From NCBI RefSeq assembly GCF_004785795.1, contig NZ_SRRO01000001.1:4907206-4971205 (forward strand): a DNA stretch of 64,000 bases. The letters run 5' to 3'. The notes under the pieces are model-generated. The model saw only the letters and a program-made list of their open reading frames with translations, made no database searches and was not told the origin of the DNA. The position numbers and the translations under genes are program-made. Positions 19,233-27,901 of the stretch are shown here, piece after piece; positions within the stretch are counted from its first letter, which is position 1, and each line of letters begins with the position of its first letter. Origin of the DNA: Nocardioides eburneiflavus. GTDB lineage: Bacteria; Actinomycetota; Actinomycetes; Propionibacteriales; Nocardioidaceae.

Positions 19233-19743
19233 TGAGGCAGGTCGAGGTCGCGTGGGCGACCAGCCTGCCGCCGCCATCGGTCAGCTGCGCCTGTGCCAGG
19301 GCCGTACGCCGCCCGCGCTGGATCACCGTGCCCTCGCAGGTCAGCAGCCCGGAGTCGACCGTGACCGGTCGGAGGAACTTCACCGTCAGGTCGACCGAGG
19401 TGTAGAGCTCCCCCGCCGCCAGGGTCGTGTGCACCGCGCAGGCCGCGGCGGTGTCGAGGAGCGTGGAGATCACGCCGCCGTGGACGGTGCCGAGCGGGTT
19501 GTAGTGGAACTCGGCGGCCGGCATCTCGACGACCACCCGGCCGGGCTCGGGACGCAGGTCGGTGAAGCCGAGCGTGTCCATGATCGGCGGCGGCGGCATC
19601 TCGCCGGCCCGCATCGCCAGGAGCTGCTCGAGTCCGTCGAGCTCCAGCAACCGGGTCAGGTCGGCCTGGCCGGGCGGCGTGAAGTCGAAGCTGCGCGTCT
19701 CCGTGCGGAAGGCCCGGGTCACGGGAGGCTGCGTCTGAGTCAT
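19213..19743 (-). CDS. PaaI-like hotdog thioesterase
   Basis: 176 residues. The hotdog core NPLGTVHGGVISTLLDTAAA, YTSVDLTVKFLRPV and the AQAQLTDGGGRLVAHATST strand are typical of PaaI/4-hydroxybenzoyl-CoA thioesterases, which hydrolyse acyl-CoA in the cytoplasm. The exact acyl group is not known. The ATG at 19743 gives MTQTQPP; the gene is divergent from the HxlR regulator. Confidence 0.82.
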
Positions 19744-19786
19744 GGACCCAGAGTCGCACCGCCTTGCTGAGTCTGTCAACAAGACC

Positions 19787-19792
19787 TAGGGT
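19787..19792 (+). promoter_or_regulatory. Putative leaderless -10 box of the HxlR gene
   Basis: TAGGGT, 6-base spacer GGCGAG, ATG at 19799. GGCGAG could alternatively act as a weak ribosome site, but it touches the start codon. Confidence 0.5.
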
Positions 19793-19798
19793 GGCGAG

Positions 19799-20308
19799 AT
19801 GAGTGTCACGCCGCCCGCACCTTCCCCCCCTCCCTCGGCCCTCGCGTGGTCCACCGACAACTGCACCGTCGGCCGCGCGATGTCGGTCCTCGGCGAGCGG
19901 TGGACCTTCGTGGTGCTGCGCGAGGTGTTCAACGGCGTGCGGCGCTTCGACGACATGCGCCGCCACTCCGGGATCCCGCGCCAGGTGCTCACCGACCGGC
20001 TCTCCCTGCTCGTCGACGCCGGCATCCTCCGCCGCGTGCCCTACCGCGAGCCCGGGCAGCGCGAGCGACACGAGTACCGCCCCACCGACAAGGGCTTCGA
20101 CCTCTACCCAGTCCTCGTCGCCGTCCGCGCGTGGGGCGACCGCTACCTCGCGGACCCGGAGGGGTCGCCGGTGGAGTTCGAGCACGTCGGCTGCGGCGCC
20201 GAGGTCGGCGTGGTCCTGCGCTGCGCGGACGGGCACGAGGTGAGCGGGCGACGCGACGTGGCCACCCGCCCGGGCCCGGGCATCAAGCCGTTCGGCGAGG
20301 CGTCCTAG
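19799..20308 (+). CDS. HxlR family transcriptional regulator
   Basis: 169 residues. The winged helix DNCTVGRAMSVLGERWTFVVLREVF, RRFDDMRRHSGIPRQVLTDRL and ERHEYRPTDKGFDLYPVL is diagnostic of HxlR. It has an extra C-terminal part (about 115-169) with three cysteines (GCGAE, RCADG). The target may be the divergent thioesterase. The stop overlaps the convergent IclR gene by 4 bases. Confidence 0.88.
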   Translation: MSVTPPAPSPPPSALAWSTDNCTVGRAMSVLGERWTFVVLREVFNGVRRFDDMRRHSGIPRQVLTDRLSLLVDAGILRRVPYREPGQRERHEYRPTDKGFDLYPVLVAVRAWGDRYLADPEGSPVEFEHVGCGAEVGVVLRCADGHEVSGRRDVATRPGPGIKPFGEAS

Positions 20309-20958
20309 GTCCCACGTGCCACCTGGCCCAGCCGCTCCCCCACCTCGCGCGCCGCGGCGATCACCTGCGGCGCCACGACGTCCTCGTCGATCGCGCCGTC
20401 GAGGGTCACGATCCCCACGCTCGCACGCAGGCCCTCCACTCCGCGTACGGGGGCCGCGAGCCCGCGGGCGCCGGACTGCAGCTCGCCGCTGGTGACGGCG
20501 TACGCGCCCTCCCCGGCGTCGAGCAGGCCGATGGCCTTGCCGGCCGCACCCTGGGTGAGCGGGTGGCGCGCGCCGACACGGTAGGAGACGTGGAAGTCGG
20601 TCCACGTGGGCTCGACCACGGCGAGCGCCAGCGCCTCGTCACCGTCGGCGACCGTGAGGTGCGCCGTCGACCCGAGCGACTCCGCGAGCCGGCGCAGCAC
20701 GGGCATGGCGAGGTCGCGCAGCAGCGGCTGCACGCCGCTCGCGAGGTGGAGCACGCCGAGGCCGACGAAGAGCCGCGCGCGGGCGTCCCGGCGGACCAGC
20801 CCGTGCTGCTCCAGCGTGCTGACGAGCCGGTGGACCACCGTGCGGTTGACGTCCAACCGGTGCGAGAGCTCGGTGACGGTCAGGCCCTCGGCGCTCTCGG
20901 CCAGCACCCGCAGGACGCGTAGGCCGCGGTCCAGGGTCTGCGAGATCTCGGAGGGCAC
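20305..20958 (-). CDS. IclR family transcriptional regulator
   Basis: 217 residues. The N-terminal winged helix (LTVTELSHRLDVNRTVVHRLVSTL) is followed by an IclR effector domain (VADGDEALALAVVEP, SYRVGARHPLTQGAAGKAIGLL, GARGLAAPVRG). Somewhat shorter than the usual 250 residues, but both domains are complete. GTG start with CATATT 6 bases upstream. No adjacent catabolic gene indicates its inducer. Confidence 0.87.
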   Translation of the reverse strand: MPSEISQTLDRGLRVLRVLAESAEGLTVTELSHRLDVNRTVVHRLVSTLEQHGLVRRDARARLFVGLGVLHLASGVQPLLRDLAMPVLRRLAESLGSTAHLTVADGDEALALAVVEPTWTDFHVSYRVGARHPLTQGAAGKAIGLLDAGEGAYAVTSGELQSGARGLAAPVRGVEGLRASVGIVTLDGAIDEDVVAPQVIAAAREVGERLGQVARGT

Positions 20959-20979
20959 GGGCCCAATATGGCAGGAAAG

Positions 20980-22758
20980 TCAGGAGGTCTGGCGCACTGC
21001 CCATTCGCGGATCCGGTTGATCCGCTCGTGGAGCTGCTCGGCGTTGGCCACCGCGGCCGGCGGGCCGCCGCACTCCTTGCGCAGGGCGTTGTGGGTGATG
21101 CCGTGCGCCTGGCCGGTGCGGTGGTGCCACGCGGCGACGAGGCCGTTGAGCTCGCGCCGCAGCACTCCGAGCTGCTGGTGGGTGCTCAGCTCCTGCACGG
21201 AGTCGACGACGCGGTCTCCCACGCCGTCGGCCTTCTGCTTGCGGGCGCGCTCGCTCTGCCGCGAGTGCAGCAGCTCGCGGACCTGGTCGGGCTCGAGCAG
21301 CCCGGGGATGCCGAGGAAGTCCATCTCCTCCTCGGAGCCGGACACCACCTCGCCGGAGTGGCCGAACTGCGCCCCCTCGTAGAGCACGTGGTCGAAGGAC
21401 GCCGTCGAGCCCAGCGCCTCCCACGACATCTCGAGCTCGTCGGAGGCCGACTCGCCCTGCTGCGCCTCGGCGAGCAGTCCCTCCTCGGCAGCGAAGATGT
21501 CGTCCTCGTCCTGGACGCGGCGTCCCAGGACGTGGTCGCGCTGCGCCTCCATGTCGGAGGCGAACTCCAGCAGGTGCGGCACCGACGGCAGGAACACCGA
21601 CGCGGTCTCGCCGCGCGACCGCGCGCGGACGAAGCGGCCGACGGCCTGCGCGAAGAACAGCGGGGTCGAGACGGTCGTCGCCCACACGCCGACGGCCAGG
21701 CGCGGCACGTCGACGCCCTCGGAGACCATCCGGACGGCCACCATCCAGCGGTCCTCGGACGCGGTGAACTTCTCGATCTTCTTCGAGGAGCCCTTCTCGT
21801 CGGACAGCACCACGGTCGGCGACCCGCCGGTGATCTTCTTCAGCAGCGCGGCGTAGGCGCGGGCCGTCTCCTGGTCGCCTGCGATCACCAGCCCGCCGGC
21901 GTCGGGCACGTGGCGGCGTACCTCTGACAGCCGCGTGTCCGCTGCCTCCAGCACCGCCGGGATCCACGACCCGCGCGGGTCGAGGGCCGTACGCAGCGCT
22001 TGGGCGTGCATGTCCTTGGTGAGCGGCTCACCGAGCCGGGCGACGACCTCGTCACCGGCCCGGGTGCGCCACTGCATCTCGCCTGAGTAGGCCATGAACA
22101 GCACCGGGCGCACGACGTGGTCGGCGAGGGCGTGGGCGTAGCCGTAGGTGTAGTCGGCGGCCGAGACGGGGATGCCGTCGTCACCGGGGGCATAGCGCAC
22201 GAACGGGATCGGGTTGATGTCGGAGCGGAACGGTGTGCCGGTCAGCGCGAGCCGGCGCGTGGCCGGGTCGAACGCCTCGCGCACGCCCTCGCCCCACGAC
22301 AGCGCGTCGCCGGCGTGGTGGATCTCGTCGAGGATCACCAGCGTCTTGAAGCGCTCGGTGCGGATCCGCATCGCGAGCGGGTTGACCCCGACGCCGGCAT
22401 AGGTGACCGCGATGCCGACGTAGTCGTCGGACGTCCTGCCCTTGCCGGCGGAGTAGGTCGGGTCGATCGGGATGCCGGCTCGCGCGGCCGCCTCGGCCCA
22501 CTGCGTCTTGAGGTGCTCGGTGGGGGCGACGACCGTGATCCGGTCGACCACGCGGCGGCTCAGCAGGTCGGCCGCGACCGTCAGGGCGAAGGTCGTCTTG
22601 CCGGCCCCGGGCGTCGCGACGGCGAGGAAGTCCTGCGGCTGGGCGGCGCGGTACTTGTCGACCGCCGCCTGCTGCCAGGCACGAAGGGACGGCGCGGTGC
22701 CCCACGCGGCCCGGTCGGGCCACGCGGGAGGCAGCGGCGCGTCAGGCCGCCCCGTCAC
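20980..22758 (-). CDS. Superfamily 2 DEAD/DEAH-box helicase
   Basis: 592 residues. Motif I VATPGAGKT (about 48-56), motif II DEIHH (about 144), motif III LTGTPFRSD, and motif VI QAVGRFVRAR are present, plus MVSEGVDVPRLAVGVWAT. The layout resembles XPB/RadD-like helicases with an additional C-terminal region (about 440-592) of unknown fold. The GTG start overlaps the stop of the DUF3039 gene (GTGA), so the two are translated together. Confidence 0.88.
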   Translation of the reverse strand: MTGRPDAPLPPAWPDRAAWGTAPSLRAWQQAAVDKYRAAQPQDFLAVATPGAGKTTFALTVAADLLSRRVVDRITVVAPTEHLKTQWAEAAARAGIPIDPTYSAGKGRTSDDYVGIAVTYAGVGVNPLAMRIRTERFKTLVILDEIHHAGDALSWGEGVREAFDPATRRLALTGTPFRSDINPIPFVRYAPGDDGIPVSAADYTYGYAHALADHVVRPVLFMAYSGEMQWRTRAGDEVVARLGEPLTKDMHAQALRTALDPRGSWIPAVLEAADTRLSEVRRHVPDAGGLVIAGDQETARAYAALLKKITGGSPTVVLSDEKGSSKKIEKFTASEDRWMVAVRMVSEGVDVPRLAVGVWATTVSTPLFFAQAVGRFVRARSRGETASVFLPSVPHLLEFASDMEAQRDHVLGRRVQDEDDIFAAEEGLLAEAQQGESASDELEMSWEALGSTASFDHVLYEGAQFGHSGEVVSGSEEEMDFLGIPGLLEPDQVRELLHSRQSERARKQKADGVGDRVVDSVQELSTHQQLGVLRRELNGLVAAWHHRTGQAHGITHNALRKECGGPPAAVANAEQLHERINRIREWAVRQTS

Positions 22759-23048
22759 GCGTCGGGACCCGAGCCGTCCGAGCCGGACCCGCCGCCGGGC
22801 TTGTCACCCGGCTTCATCGAGTCCCAGATCTCCTTGCACTCCGGGCACACGGGGAACTTCTCCGGAGCACGCGAGGGCACCCACACCTTGCCGCACAGCG
22901 CGATCACGGGGGTGCCCATGACCATCGCCTCGGTCAGCTTGTCCTTGGGGACGTAGTGGGAGAACCGCTCGTGGTCACCCTCGTCGGTCGGGACGGTCTG
23001 ACGCTCTTCGATCGTCTGGCTGCCCGGCGAGAATCCGATGGTGCTCAT
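22755..23048 (-). CDS. DUF3039 protein
   Basis: 97 residues. The conserved core DHERFSHYVPKDKLTEAMV, GTPVIALCGKVWVPSR and FPVCPECKEIWDSM fits DUF3039, an actinobacterial family; the C..CPxC arrangement suggests zinc binding. The tail is Gly/Ser/Asp rich and disordered. Overlap with the helicase hints at a common process, possibly DNA related. Confidence 0.82.
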   Translation of the reverse strand: MSTIGFSPGSQTIEERQTVPTDEGDHERFSHYVPKDKLTEAMVMGTPVIALCGKVWVPSRAPEKFPVCPECKEIWDSMKPGDKPGGGSGSDGSGPDA

Positions 23049-23059
23049 GATGGACAAGC

Positions 23060-25069
23060 CTAACCGGCCGTCCAGAGATAGACCTGCTCGACGTCGGTGT
23101 ACGCGCCGGGGACGATGTCGTACCCGGCCTTGCCGAACACGACCGCGCTCCCGCCCGGCGCCGCCGAGACCGACGTGAGCTCGTCGCCGTCGACGAACCG
23201 GGAGGTGTCGACGTCGAAGTGGTCGGGCGCCCACCGGGGTGCACGGAGGAGTCGGCGCTCGGTCCCGTCGAGCCGCTGCATCCGGACGGTGTCGTCGTGG
23301 GCCACCCGCGCCCAGGCGCTGGCGTCGGCCGCGAGCGAGACCCGTTCGCCCCACTCCCCCAGCGGGCGCATGCCGGAGACCTCGAGGGGCCGCATCTCGC
23401 GGTACCGGTCGCAGAAACGGTCCTCGACGACGTACCGGCCGTCGTCGGACACGCTCGAGACCTCGCTGCGGCAGTAGTCGGGCGCGCCGGGGAACTCGCC
23501 GCTCGCAAGCACCGACCCCGCGACCGAGTCCCAGATCCGCAGGGTCGCGCCGTCGACGAGCGCCAGGAGCATGCCGTCGCGCGACGCCGCCTGGAAGCCG
23601 GCCACGCCGAGGTCCTCGACGACCCCGCTGTCGGCGTTCCAGCGGCGGGTGGTGCCGCCGTCCGCGAAGGTGACCGTTCGTCCGTCCCGTGACAGGCTGG
23701 CCGCCCGCACGACGCCCTGGGGGACGGCCACCGACGTGCCCGCGACGCGGTCACGCAACCACCTGACACCCGCGTGGGGGTCGTGGAAGAGCACGTACCT
23801 GCCCGAGCCCGACACCTGGACGTCCGAGGCGCCGACGGGACGGCCGCTCGCGTCGACGCTGACCAGCTCGGTGCGCCCGGTCGTGGCGTCCCACGCGTAC
23901 GCACGCGCGCGCAGCCGTCGGCCGGCCGGCCTGTCGCCGCGCACCAGGTTGGTCGCCGTCGACACGTACGCCACCACGCGGGCGTCGTCGGAGACCGAGG
24001 CGCCCCACGACGGGGCGTTGGCGGGCCGTGAGTCGACACCGCGACTGACCAGGACGGTGCCGCGCTCGGCGGCCTGCCGACGCGCGTCGAGGACCACGGT
24101 CACCGTCCGGCGCACGGCCGGCGCGACGACCCGGCTCCACACGCGGAGCCTGACGGCCGTACGCCCATGGGGAGCCCGTCCGACGATGTGCCCGCCTGAG
24201 ATCCGCAGGCCCCGCGGCAGTTTCCGCACCGCTGCCGCCCGAACCCCTCGCAGGCCTCGCGGACTCAGCGGCACCCGCACCTTGTGCCTGCCGATCGCCG
24301 GCCACGTGGCCTTCTCCGCGATCGGCAGCCGGCCGGCCCGTCCGAAGAAGGAGGTCCGGTCGTAGGCGTAGTGCCCCCACATGTCGTCCTCGGTCGGCGC
24401 CCGGCCACGCACCTGTCCGCAGACGGGCTCGGTCCCGAAGCAGGAGCGCGCGAGCATGTCCGCGCGCCGGATCCAGCGCGGCACGGCAGGTCCCCGGCCG
24501 GCGAGCACGCCCTCGAGCACCCGCTGCCCCTGGTCCCGGCGTCGTTCGTGCAGGGGGTCGCCGAGCAGCCAGAGGCCGCCGAGGTGCCGGCGCGCGGCGT
24601 CGTGCCCGGGTCTCGTCAGCCGCCGTGCCGCCTCGCGCGCGACGACGGCACCCTCCGAGTGCCCACCCAGCACGAGCATCGTGCCGGGGCAGGCCTCGGC
24701 GGACCGGTCCAGGACACGGACCGCGTGCCGGGCGTGCGCCCGCCAGCCGGCGAAGTGTCGGTGCCGCAGCCCCTGCCTGCGGACGTCGTCGAGGTCCGCG
24801 AGCGAGAGCCTCGGTGCCGCTGCCACCACGGCCGTCACCGACACGCGCTGTCCGGGCACGCGCCGGAGCTCGCGTACCGCCGCTTCGCGCGAGCGACCCC
24901 CCGCCCAGACCACTCGTACGTCGGGGCAGCCACCGGGCCTCGCCGGCGCGGCCGTGGGAGCTCCCGACGCCGGGGCGGTGGTCACCGCGGTCGTCGTCAC
25001 CGCGGCCAGCCCGGTCACCAGCGCCGTGGCAGCCAGCCACGTCACGCCGTTGCGCAGTCGTCCGTGCAC
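23060..25069 (-). CDS. Secreted cutinase-like hydrolase fused to a beta-propeller
   Basis: 669 residues. After a signal peptide (1-38), residues about 45-290 show a cutinase-type serine hydrolase: VLGGHSEGAVVA (nucleophile elbow GHSEG where cutinases have GYSQG), LLGDPLHERR for the aspartate, and MWGHYAYD for the histidine. Residues about 350-669 contain repeated blades such as WGASVSDDARVVAYVS, VSGSGRYVLFHD and SVSDDGRYVVED, a TolB/WD40-like propeller. The fusion is unusual. Substrate unknown; an extracellular or cell-wall esterase is inferred. Confidence 0.65.
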   Translation of the reverse strand: MHGRLRNGVTWLAATALVTGLAAVTTTAVTTAPASGAPTAAPARPGGCPDVRVVWAGGRSREAAVRELRRVPGQRVSVTAVVAAAPRLSLADLDDVRRQGLRHRHFAGWRAHARHAVRVLDRSAEACPGTMLVLGGHSEGAVVAREAARRLTRPGHDAARRHLGGLWLLGDPLHERRRDQGQRVLEGVLAGRGPAVPRWIRRADMLARSCFGTEPVCGQVRGRAPTEDDMWGHYAYDRTSFFGRAGRLPIAEKATWPAIGRHKVRVPLSPRGLRGVRAAAVRKLPRGLRISGGHIVGRAPHGRTAVRLRVWSRVVAPAVRRTVTVVLDARRQAAERGTVLVSRGVDSRPANAPSWGASVSDDARVVAYVSTATNLVRGDRPAGRRLRARAYAWDATTGRTELVSVDASGRPVGASDVQVSGSGRYVLFHDPHAGVRWLRDRVAGTSVAVPQGVVRAASLSRDGRTVTFADGGTTRRWNADSGVVEDLGVAGFQAASRDGMLLALVDGATLRIWDSVAGSVLASGEFPGAPDYCRSEVSSVSDDGRYVVEDRFCDRYREMRPLEVSGMRPLGEWGERVSLAADASAWARVAHDDTVRMQRLDGTERRLLRAPRWAPDHFDVDTSRFVDGDELTSVSAAPGGSAVVFGKAGYDIVPGAYTDVEQVYLWTAG

Positions 25070-25157
25070 CGTGCTCCCCCTCGTCCCGATCGCCGCGCGG
25101 TCGCGCGCGCATGGGAGACGCGGACTCCACGGAGAAAGTTGTGGCCGGTGTGGGAGA

Positions 25158-25712
25158 TCAGTTCAGGTCGGGATCGACCGGCCGGTTCACGTGCCAGGCG
25201 AGCATGCCCGGCTGGCGACGCATCACGTCGCGGCGCAGGCCGCTGGTGTCGCCGCGGAACGCGTCGCCCACCTCGCCGCTCACGACGTACCAGCTGCCCT
25301 CCTCGACCTCGCCGTCGAGCTGACCGGCGCCCCAGCCGGCGTAGCCCGCGAAGACCCGCATCGCGGTCAGGGCGCCGTCGACGAGCTCGGTCGGGGTGTC
25401 GAGGTCGACCATGCCGAGCAGGCCCGCGACGGGCCGCCAGCCGACCGGTGGGTCCTGCGGGTCGCGCAGGGACGCCAGGGCGAGGGCACCGTCGGTGCCG
25501 ACCGGCCCGCCGCGGAACAGCACCTCCGGCTCGGCGACCGCGTCACGCCACGGCTCGAGCACGTCGGCGACCAGCACCTGGGAGGGTCGGTTGAGCACGA
25601 CGCCGAGGGCACCCTCGTCGCTGACGTCGAGCAGCAGCACCACCGTGTCGACGAAGTTGGGGTCCTGCAGGGCCGGCGTCGCCACCAGCAGCATCCCCGA
25701 TGCGAGCTGCAT
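25158..25712 (-). CDS. YqgE/AlgH family protein
   Basis: 184 residues. LASGMLLVATPAL, DPNFVDTVVLLLD, GALGVVLNRPSQV, LFRGGPVGTDGALAL and VFAGYAGWGAGQLDGEVEEGSWYV are the conserved blocks of YqgE (DUF179), a cytoplasmic family of unknown function. The ATG at 25712 is favoured because CATAGT lies 7 bases upstream; a GTG at 25721 is the alternative. Confidence 0.9.
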   Translation of the reverse strand: MQLASGMLLVATPALQDPNFVDTVVLLLDVSDEGALGVVLNRPSQVLVADVLEPWRDAVAEPEVLFRGGPVGTDGALALASLRDPQDPPVGWRPVAGLLGMVDLDTPTELVDGALTAMRVFAGYAGWGAGQLDGEVEEGSWYVVSGEVGDAFRGDTSGLRRDVMRRQPGMLAWHVNRPVDPDLN

Positions 25713-25761
25713 GCCCTCCACTATGTCCGATGCGGCCGCACCGCACACCACCCTGGCGGGG

Positions 25762-26286
25762 TCAGGCCGCGAGCACCGCCCGGATCCGCTGCACCAGCGA
25801 CGGCGCCGGGGCCGACCGCGGCGCGGCGCCCGGGACGTACGACGCACGAGCCGCGAGCTCGATCTCGCGGCCGACCCGCTGGGCCGCCTCGCCGGGTGCG
25901 CTGGCCCGTCCGGCCATGAGGGCGAGCAGCTCGTGCTCCTTGGCGGTCGCGACGCGGGTCGCGCGGGCCATCCCGGGGCTCGTCGGGTGGGCGGTGTGGT
26001 GGTCGATGATCGCGCGGGTGCCCGGCATGTCGTCGGCGGCCGCCAGCCAGGCGATGGCCACCGCGTTGCCGAGGTCGAGGGGCTGCTCGGCCAGCTCGCG
26101 CTCGATGTGGCCGGCCAGGCGGGTGTGCCAGCGCAGCTGCAGCGCGCCGAGGAGGGTGGGCTCGTCGCCGAACGTGTCGGCCGCGCCGTCCACGTCCATG
26201 GGCAGGCGGCCGTCGAGGCGGGTGTCAGCGGTACGGATCACGTCGCGGAGCACGTCTCCGCGTCGGTGGTGGGACGTCCAGGTCAT
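25762..26286 (-). CDS. Conserved hypothetical protein
   Basis: 174 residues, mostly helical, with no motif I recognise. HTRLAGHIERELAEQPLDL, RAIIDHHTAHPTSP and RATRVATAKEHELLALMAG are its main features. AAAGGAG 7 bases before the ATG is one of the best ribosome sites in the window, so it is not leaderless. A TetR-type dyad (26304-26320) lies directly upstream; the nearest TetR gene is 1.6 kb away, beyond the IS110 element. Confidence 0.6.
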   Translation of the reverse strand: MTWTSHHRRGDVLRDVIRTADTRLDGRLPMDVDGAADTFGDEPTLLGALQLRWHTRLAGHIERELAEQPLDLGNAVAIAWLAAADDMPGTRAIIDHHTAHPTSPGMARATRVATAKEHELLALMAGRASAPGEAAQRVGREIELAARASYVPGAAPRSAPAPSLVQRIRAVLAA

Positions 26287-26303
26287 GGCGGTCTCCTTTG
26301 GCT

Positions 26304-26320
26304 ACATACCGACGGTACGT
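26304..26320. promoter_or_regulatory. TetR-type operator-like dyad
   Basis: ACATACC, GAC, GGTACGT: 6 of 7 positions pair. It sits just upstream of the ribosome site of the hypothetical gene, where a bound repressor would block transcription. CATACCG also occurs at 27880-27886 in front of the tetR start. Confidence 0.45.
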
Positions 26321-26417
26321 ACTTTCAGTATGCCCACCCGAGTCGTCGTCGTTCAAACGCCGCGGCCGTGAGTCGGGTCACCTGATATGTAGGTGCCTTC
26401 TGTCAAGGGGCATGGCG

Positions 26418-26454
26418 AGGCGCCCGTCCCCGTTGGTTGCGGGGCGGGCGCCTC
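26418..26454. terminator. Strong GC hairpin near the IS110 end
   Basis: Arms of 16 and 15 bases (GAGGCGCCCG.CCCCG against CGGGG.CGGGCGCCTC) with one bulge and a TTGGTTG loop. It could be a terminator or part of a structured RNA in the IS end; no long T-run follows. Confidence 0.5.
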
Positions 26455-26677
26455 TTGCTTCGTCGTCGTCCTCGCCTTGGCGAGCGTGTCTTCGCGACGC
26501 GCGGGTCAGACTGATATTCGCGGGTTGGGTACCGCAAGACGGGGTTTCGGCTGGAGCGTTTTCGCGTGTCTAGGGGCGAGCGTCGCCCGGCGTGCGCCGG
26601 ACTGCTCATAGGTGAATCGCGGGTCGCTCCACGCGCTGCCACCAGGTGTGGTTGGCGACGAAGCAGATCGTGGGGTG

Positions 26678-27766
26678 TTAGTCCATGACGGCCAGGGACC
26701 AGCACCAGCCGGCCAGCTCGCGAGCGATGGCCACGTTGGCGACGTTGTGGGTCTTACGGCGGTCGATGAACTTCACCCACCGCTGGTGCAGACGACGGTT
26801 GCCCTCATCGCCGCGGACCCGTGCCTGGGCTGGGGCCAGGTCCCAGCGGTCGCGCAGAGCTTTCCCGACCAGGTAGCGGGCGCGGTGGTGCCAGGCGGCC
26901 TCGACCAGGAGCCGGCGCGCGTGGCCGTTGCCGGTCTTGGTGATCGACCCGCGGTTCTTCGACTCCCCCGAGGAGTGCTCGGTGGGGGTGAGACCGACGA
27001 AGGTGCCGATGGAGTTGCCGGTGAACCGGTGCCAGTCACCAATCTCGACCGCGAGCCCGAACCCGGTCAGGGTGCTGACCCCACGCAGACAGCCGAGCCG
27101 GCGCACGACGGGGGTGAACTCCGAGTCGGCGGCCATCTCCTCGATCGCGGCGTCGAGCCGGTTCCGTCGGGCCTTCACTGCGAGCACGGCCTCGTAGTCG
27201 TTGTCGAAGGTCAGCCGGGTCGCGGGCGCGGTCAGCTGGGGAAGCGCCTCGTGGCGCAGCCAGATGTCGTGCTTGCCGGTCCACGCCTGGCCGCCGTAGT
27301 AGACGATGCCGTGGCGCAGCAGCAGTTTCGAGAGCCGGTGCCGGGCCCGCATCAGATCGGCGCGGCAGTCCTCCCGGGCCCGGACCAGGTTGCGAGCGGC
27401 TTCCTGGTCCGGGGTCGGGATCGACACCGTCGTGATCTCGTCGAGGCGCAGGAGCTTGGCGAGATGGATGGCGTCCTTGGCGTCGGTCTTGACCCGATCA
27501 CCCGCCGGTTTCTGCAGCTTCGACGGCGCGAGGACCTCGCACCGGATACCGGCAGCGGTCAGGTGCCGGTACAGCCCGAAACCGGTCGGCCCGGCCTCGT
27601 AGGCCACCGCCACCGATCCCGGCAAGCCGACCAGCCACGACTCGACATGCTCATAGGACGGGGTCAGCTTCGTCTGGAACAGCTCGCCCGTGACGCCATC
27701 GATCGCCGCTGCTGCGACAGATCGGGCGTGCACGTCGAGCCCAACACTCGTACGCTCGGTAAACAC
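26678..27766 (-). CDS. IS110-family transposase (DEDD recombinase)
   Basis: About 362 residues. The N-terminal RuvC-like domain has GLDVHARS (first Asp), YEAGPTGFGLYR and VKTDAKDAIHLAKLL; the C-terminal Tnp20 domain has GLTPTEHSSGESKNRGSITK and GHARRLLVEAAWHH. These are the hallmarks of IS110 recombinases, which use a structured bridge RNA. I chose the GTG at 27766, which has GGAGG 5 bases upstream, over the TTG at 27781. No frameshift is seen, so the enzyme could be active. Confidence 0.9.
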   Translation of the reverse strand: MFTERTSVGLDVHARSVAAAAIDGVTGELFQTKLTPSYEHVESWLVGLPGSVAVAYEAGPTGFGLYRHLTAAGIRCEVLAPSKLQKPAGDRVKTDAKDAIHLAKLLRLDEITTVSIPTPDQEAARNLVRAREDCRADLMRARHRLSKLLLRHGIVYYGGQAWTGKHDIWLRHEALPQLTAPATRLTFDNDYEAVLAVKARRNRLDAAIEEMAADSEFTPVVRRLGCLRGVSTLTGFGLAVEIGDWHRFTGNSIGTFVGLTPTEHSSGESKNRGSITKTGNGHARRLLVEAAWHHRARYLVGKALRDRWDLAPAQARVRGDEGNRRLHQRWVKFIDRRKTHNVANVAIARELAGWCWSLAVMD

Positions 27767-27793
27767 CGGGGCCTCCCACAATTGTCGGATAGG

Positions 27794-27816
27794 CCGAGCA
27801 GGCAGCCCCTGCTCGG
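27794..27816. other. Hairpin upstream of the IS110 transposase
   Basis: CCGAGCAGG, CAGCC, CCTGCTCGG: a perfect 9-base stem with a 5-base loop, 28 bases before the GTG. In the IS110 subgroup the bridge RNA is encoded in this position, so it is a candidate element of that RNA. Confidence 0.5.
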
Positions 27817-27888
27817 TAACCCACGAATCTTGTGAGTGAGGCCCCGGCCCGCAACCCCATCACGCCGAAGGGGTCACGTCATACCGTC

Positions 27889-27894
27889 TAGGCT
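27889..27894 (+). promoter_or_regulatory. Putative leaderless -10 box of the TetR gene
   Basis: TAGGCT, spacer GCGGGCC, ATG at 27902. It overlaps the end of CATACCGTC, a half-site like that of the dyad at 26304. Confidence 0.55.
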
Positions 27895-27901
27895 GCGGGC
27901 C

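Larger units (their letters stand above)
26287..26677. other. Non-coding stretch between the hypothetical gene and the IS110 transposase
   Basis: About 390 bases without a convincing gene. It holds the dyad above, a CACCT-GATATGT-AGGTG inverted repeat at 26379-26395, a strong hairpin at 26418-26454, and then sequence of different texture (lower GC patches such as TCAGACTGATATTCG) running to the transposase stop. The part from about 26400 is probably IS-derived end sequence. Confidence 0.5.
26678..27816 (-). mobile_element. IS110-family insertion sequence (minimum extent)
   Basis: The extent given covers the transposase and the upstream hairpin; true ends are not defined because IS110 elements lack terminal inverted repeats and often lack target duplications. 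Non-coding DNA of about 270 bases after the gene and about 115 bases before it may belong to the element. Confidence 0.75.

Noticed and set aside
25070..25157. Possible small gene between the cutinase fusion and yqgE
   Set aside because: Only 88 bases, no start with ribosome site or -10 box, and no plausible peptide.
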